A DNA stretch of 16,881 bases, taken from assembly GCA_947474205.1 (NCBI GenBank), contig CANJIC010000013.1:1-16881 (forward strand), in the 5' to 3' direction. Under the pieces are notes generated by a model. The model worked only from the letters and a program-made list of their open reading frames with translations, was not told where the DNA came from and ran no database searches. Each line of letters starts with the position of its first letter. Within the stretch, counting starts at the first letter, position 1. The translations under genes were made by a program, and so were the position numbers. Below are positions 14,927-16,881 of the stretch, in pieces. This stretch comes from Planctomycetaceae bacterium. GTDB lineage: Bacteria > Planctomycetota > Phycisphaerae > Phycisphaerales > SM1A02.

Positions 14927-15481
14927 ATGAAGAGCACTGAACTACGCCCTGGAATCGCAATTAAAATGGATGGCCGCCTGTACCTGATCATGCACTACGC
15001 GCATGTCACCCCCGGCAACTTGCGGGCGTTTGTTCAAGTGAAAATGCGCGACCTGAAAGCTGGTTCAATTATCGACAAGCGCCTTCGCAGTGGCGAGGAA
15101 GTTGAGCAAGTGGAACTTGATCGACGCCCGATGGAATATCTGTACAAAGATGGTCCTAAGTTTGTGTTCATGGACAATGAGAATTTTGAGCAAGCCGAAA
15201 TGACGCAGGAATTTGTTGGCGACATGCCGCTGTACATGCTTCCCAACACCAATGTTGTTGTGAATTGGTGCGACGGCAATCCGATCGCGATTGAATTGCC
15301 AAACATGGTTGAACTTGTCGTCAAGGACACGGCTCCTGGCATCAAGGGCGCAACGGCAACGAATCAATTGAAGGAAGCGGAAATGGAAACTGGTTTGAAG
15401 ACGCGCGTTCCGCCGTTCATTGGCATTGGCGAGAAGTTGCGCATTTCAACTGAAGATGGTTCGTATCAAAGCCGCGCATAA
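14927..15481 (+). CDS. efp: Translation elongation factor P
   Basis: EF-P binds the ribosome between the P and E sites and relieves stalling at proline runs. At 184 residues it has the full three-domain length: an N-terminal KOW-like domain (1-~65), an OB domain (~66-128, PMEYLYKDGPKFVFMDNENF) and a C-terminal OB domain with the family signature KEAEMETGLKTRVPPFIGIG. The oddity is the tip loop of domain I: HVTPGNLRAF (26-35) places Asn31 where E. coli has the modified Lys34 (PGKGQAF), with Leu32 and Arg33 after it. No epmA, epmB, earP or ymfI is visible nearby. The ATG at 14927 has only a weak GGA before it; no promoter is clear in the 140 bp after the terminator. Confidence 0.95.
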   Translation: MKSTELRPGIAIKMDGRLYLIMHYAHVTPGNLRAFVQVKMRDLKAGSIIDKRLRSGEEVEQVELDRRPMEYLYKDGPKFVFMDNENFEQAEMTQEFVGDMPLYMLPNTNVVVNWCDGNPIAIELPNMVELVVKDTAPGIKGATATNQLKEAEMETGLKTRVPPFIGIGEKLRISTEDGSYQSRA

Positions 15482-15483
15482 TT

Positions 15484-15504
15484 GCGTAGGGCGTTGAACT
15501 ACGC
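15484..15504 (+). other. Small inverted repeat after efp
   Basis: GCGTAG (15484-15489) and CTACGC (15499-15504) form a 6-bp stem with a 9-base loop, 2 bp after the efp stop. There is no T run, so it is at best a weak terminator or 3' stabiliser. Confidence 0.3.
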
Positions 15505-15593
15505 TTGATGTAGAACCACTGAAATTGTCCTGACTGTGTCAACGCGCTAGTCAAACGAATCTCGTGTTGTCTATGCGTGGTTCAATGCGCATG

Positions 15594-16881
15594 TCACATT
15601 TCAAGCAACACCAAGCCCACATCGGCGCTATCGACATCGCCGCTGTGATCAAGATCCGCGATGCAATTCGCCGGATCGCCACAAGGGCCAAAATCCAGCA
15701 GCATGTAGCCAATATCCGCGGCATCCACAAATCCGCTGCCGTCTAAATCCGCTGGATTTCTACAGGAATTTGTGGCGGTGAGATTGAACGACGTGGGCTT
15801 GTTCAGCGGCGCGTGCGTGATGATGAACTTGGTCTCGGCCTCCACAAACCACGACACTTGCGACGCGCAAGCCATGGCGGGAAGCGAGGCGCGATATTTG
15901 TTGCTGCCAATGCTGGTCATGACCGCGCTCTGAGTTGTGCCGCCATCCAAGTTCCACTTCAAACGAACGCCGTTGGTGATCAACGTGCTGACCACTGGAA
16001 CTGTTTGCACTTCAACAGTGGACGCGGTGTTGTCCGCAACCAAACTGCCCGGCGCAAGTGTGATGGTGATTGGACTTGACGCCAGTAATTTTTCCATCAT
16101 GGTCATGGAGGCCGCGAAATTTTCTTTGGCGTTGGGAAGAATTTCGCTGGTGGGCATGACAAATCCATAGGTGCCCGTGTCGCGCACTTCAATTGTGCCA
16201 GCCATCATTCCTTGAGTTCCATACGTCCAATCATCAATGCAGCCAGCGGTCAATCCGTACGTGCTACCGCTGGGACCAGCCGTATACGTTTTTTGATTGA
16301 TGGCCTTGATTGCGGTTTGCATGGGAATACCAACCGCGGCCAGCGCGGTTTGATCTGGAGACGCGGTCGTGGTGTAAGACCACGGCCACAGCCATAATTG
16401 GCTGTAACTATGAAAGTCAATGTGGCCAACCAAGTTGGGGTGCGCAATGACAAAGTCGCGCATACCCACGCTTTCAGGTTCGCTGAACGCCGCCGTACCG
16501 CGATATGTGTCGCTGCTGGTTGTGCCGCTGGAACCGGAACCGCCCCAACCCAAGCCCCAATTTCGGTTCAAGTCAACTCCGTATGTGGTGCCGCTGATCA
16601 GCCGGCGATTCTTGCGCCACAAGCGATTGCCGCCAGTGGCCCAGGTGTACTCGTAGCCATCGGGATTTTGCACTGGAAACACAAACACCTCGGCTGAATC
16701 TAGAACCGCCGCGATTCGTGGATCGATGGTGTTGTTCTCCACAAATTGATCGGCGATCCACATGGTGGTCATGGTGCTGGCCCACTCGCGCGCATGCAGC
16801 GTGCCGGTGAAAATAAATGCTGGCAACATCGTGCCCGCGGGATAACGCGAAATGCGAATGCCGCGAATGACACGGCCTTGA
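15594..16881 (-). CDS. M14 zinc carboxypeptidase with dockerin-like tail (5' end missing)
   Basis: The gene runs off the right edge: the frame stays open upstream of the Met at 16829 (GRVIRGIRIS precedes it), so the signal peptide and any propeptide are outside the window. Residues are counted from that Met. Peptidase family M14 (carboxypeptidase A type): zinc ligands His12 and Glu15 in HAREW, the third ligand His140 in HIDFHSYSQ, substrate-side VDLNRNWG, and catalytic Glu214 in GTIEVRDTGTYGF. All key residues are present. After the peptidase comes a beta-rich domain (~245-355). The tail then has two calcium-loop repeats, DLDGSGFVDAADIGYML and DLDHSGDVDSADVGLVLL, like the dockerin-type tails of Phycisphaerae secreted proteins. 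Probably an extracellular enzyme for protein degradation. The stop TGA is at 15594-15596, convergent with efp. Confidence 0.9.
   Translation of the reverse strand, partial: QGRVIRGIRISRYPAGTMLPAFIFTGTLHAREWASTMTTMWIADQFVENNTIDPRIAAVLDSAEVFVFPVQNPDGYEYTWATGGNRLWRKNRRLISGTTYGVDLNRNWGLGWGGSGSSGTTSSDTYRGTAAFSEPESVGMRDFVIAHPNLVGHIDFHSYSQLWLWPWSYTTTASPDQTALAAVGIPMQTAIKAINQKTYTAGPSGSTYGLTAGCIDDWTYGTQGMMAGTIEVRDTGTYGFVMPTSEILPNAKENFAASMTMMEKLLASSPITITLAPGSLVADNTASTVEVQTVPVVSTLITNGVRLKWNLDGGTTQSAVMTSIGSNKYRASLPAMACASQVSWFVEAETKFIITHAPLNKPTSFNLTATNSCRNPADLDGSGFVDAADIGYMLLDFGPCGDPANCIADLDHSGDVDSADVGLVLLEM

Noticed and set aside
15502..15586. GAACCAC near 15514 and GTGGTTC near 15577 as a long-range inverted repeat.
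   Set aside because: A 7-bp match over ~60 bases without other support is expected by chance.

Overview
This 16.9 kb window looks like the chromosome of a planctomycete-type bacterium, probably of the Phycisphaerae (inference). The grounds are a secreted peptidase ending in dockerin-like calcium-binding repeats, a reduced MnmE-like GTPase next to coaX, an elongation factor P with an unusual tip loop, and moderate GC. No phage, IS, CRISPR, tRNA or rRNA genes are visible.

Layout. (1) Positions 1-2411, + strand: the 3' part of a class IV (D-amino-acid type) aminotransferase, a type III pantothenate kinase (coaX) and a degenerate MnmE-like GTPase, tightly packed and probably one operon. (2) Positions 2466-12390: a complete-looking Tad/Flp (tight adherence, type IVc) pilus locus. 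A TadG-like minor pilin runs leftward. Rightward, from a shared 106 bp intergenic region, come prepilin peptidase (tadV/cpaA), a TadE pseudopilin, a 719-residue fusion of CpaB (RcpC) to the CpaC (RcpA) secretin, the CpaF/TadA ATPase, TadB, TadC, a CpaD/OmpA-like lipoprotein, a TadD-like TPR lipoprotein and two tandem Flp pilin genes. The genes from tadV to tadD mostly overlap by 4-16 bp, except for a 135 bp gap before the CpaB-CpaC fusion. The two flp genes are separate units, each with its own Shine-Dalgarno and its own Rho-independent terminator of identical sequence. No tadZ/cpaE gene is present. (3) Positions 12439-14482, - strand: enoyl-ACP reductase fabI, preceded upstream by an exported DUF1573-type protein. 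(4) Positions 14590-14786: an intergenic stretch with at least three clean hairpins followed by a strong terminator, a candidate small RNA. (5) Positions 14927-15481: efp. (6) Positions 15594-16881, - strand: the C-terminal part of an M14 zinc carboxypeptidase with a dockerin-like tail, running off the right edge.

How it works together. The Tad genes supply the whole assembly route. Flp prepilins are processed by the TadV peptidase, polymerised by the CpaF ATPase on the TadB/TadC platform and passed through the secretin, with TadD and the CpaD-like lipoprotein in pilotin or accessory roles and TadE/TadG as minor pilins. The points most worth a second look are the CpaB-secretin fusion, the mosaic divergence of the twin flp genes, the unassigned structured RNA, the EF-P tip, the missing aspartate in CoaX and the degenerate MnmE-like GTPase with an A-rich repeat insert.
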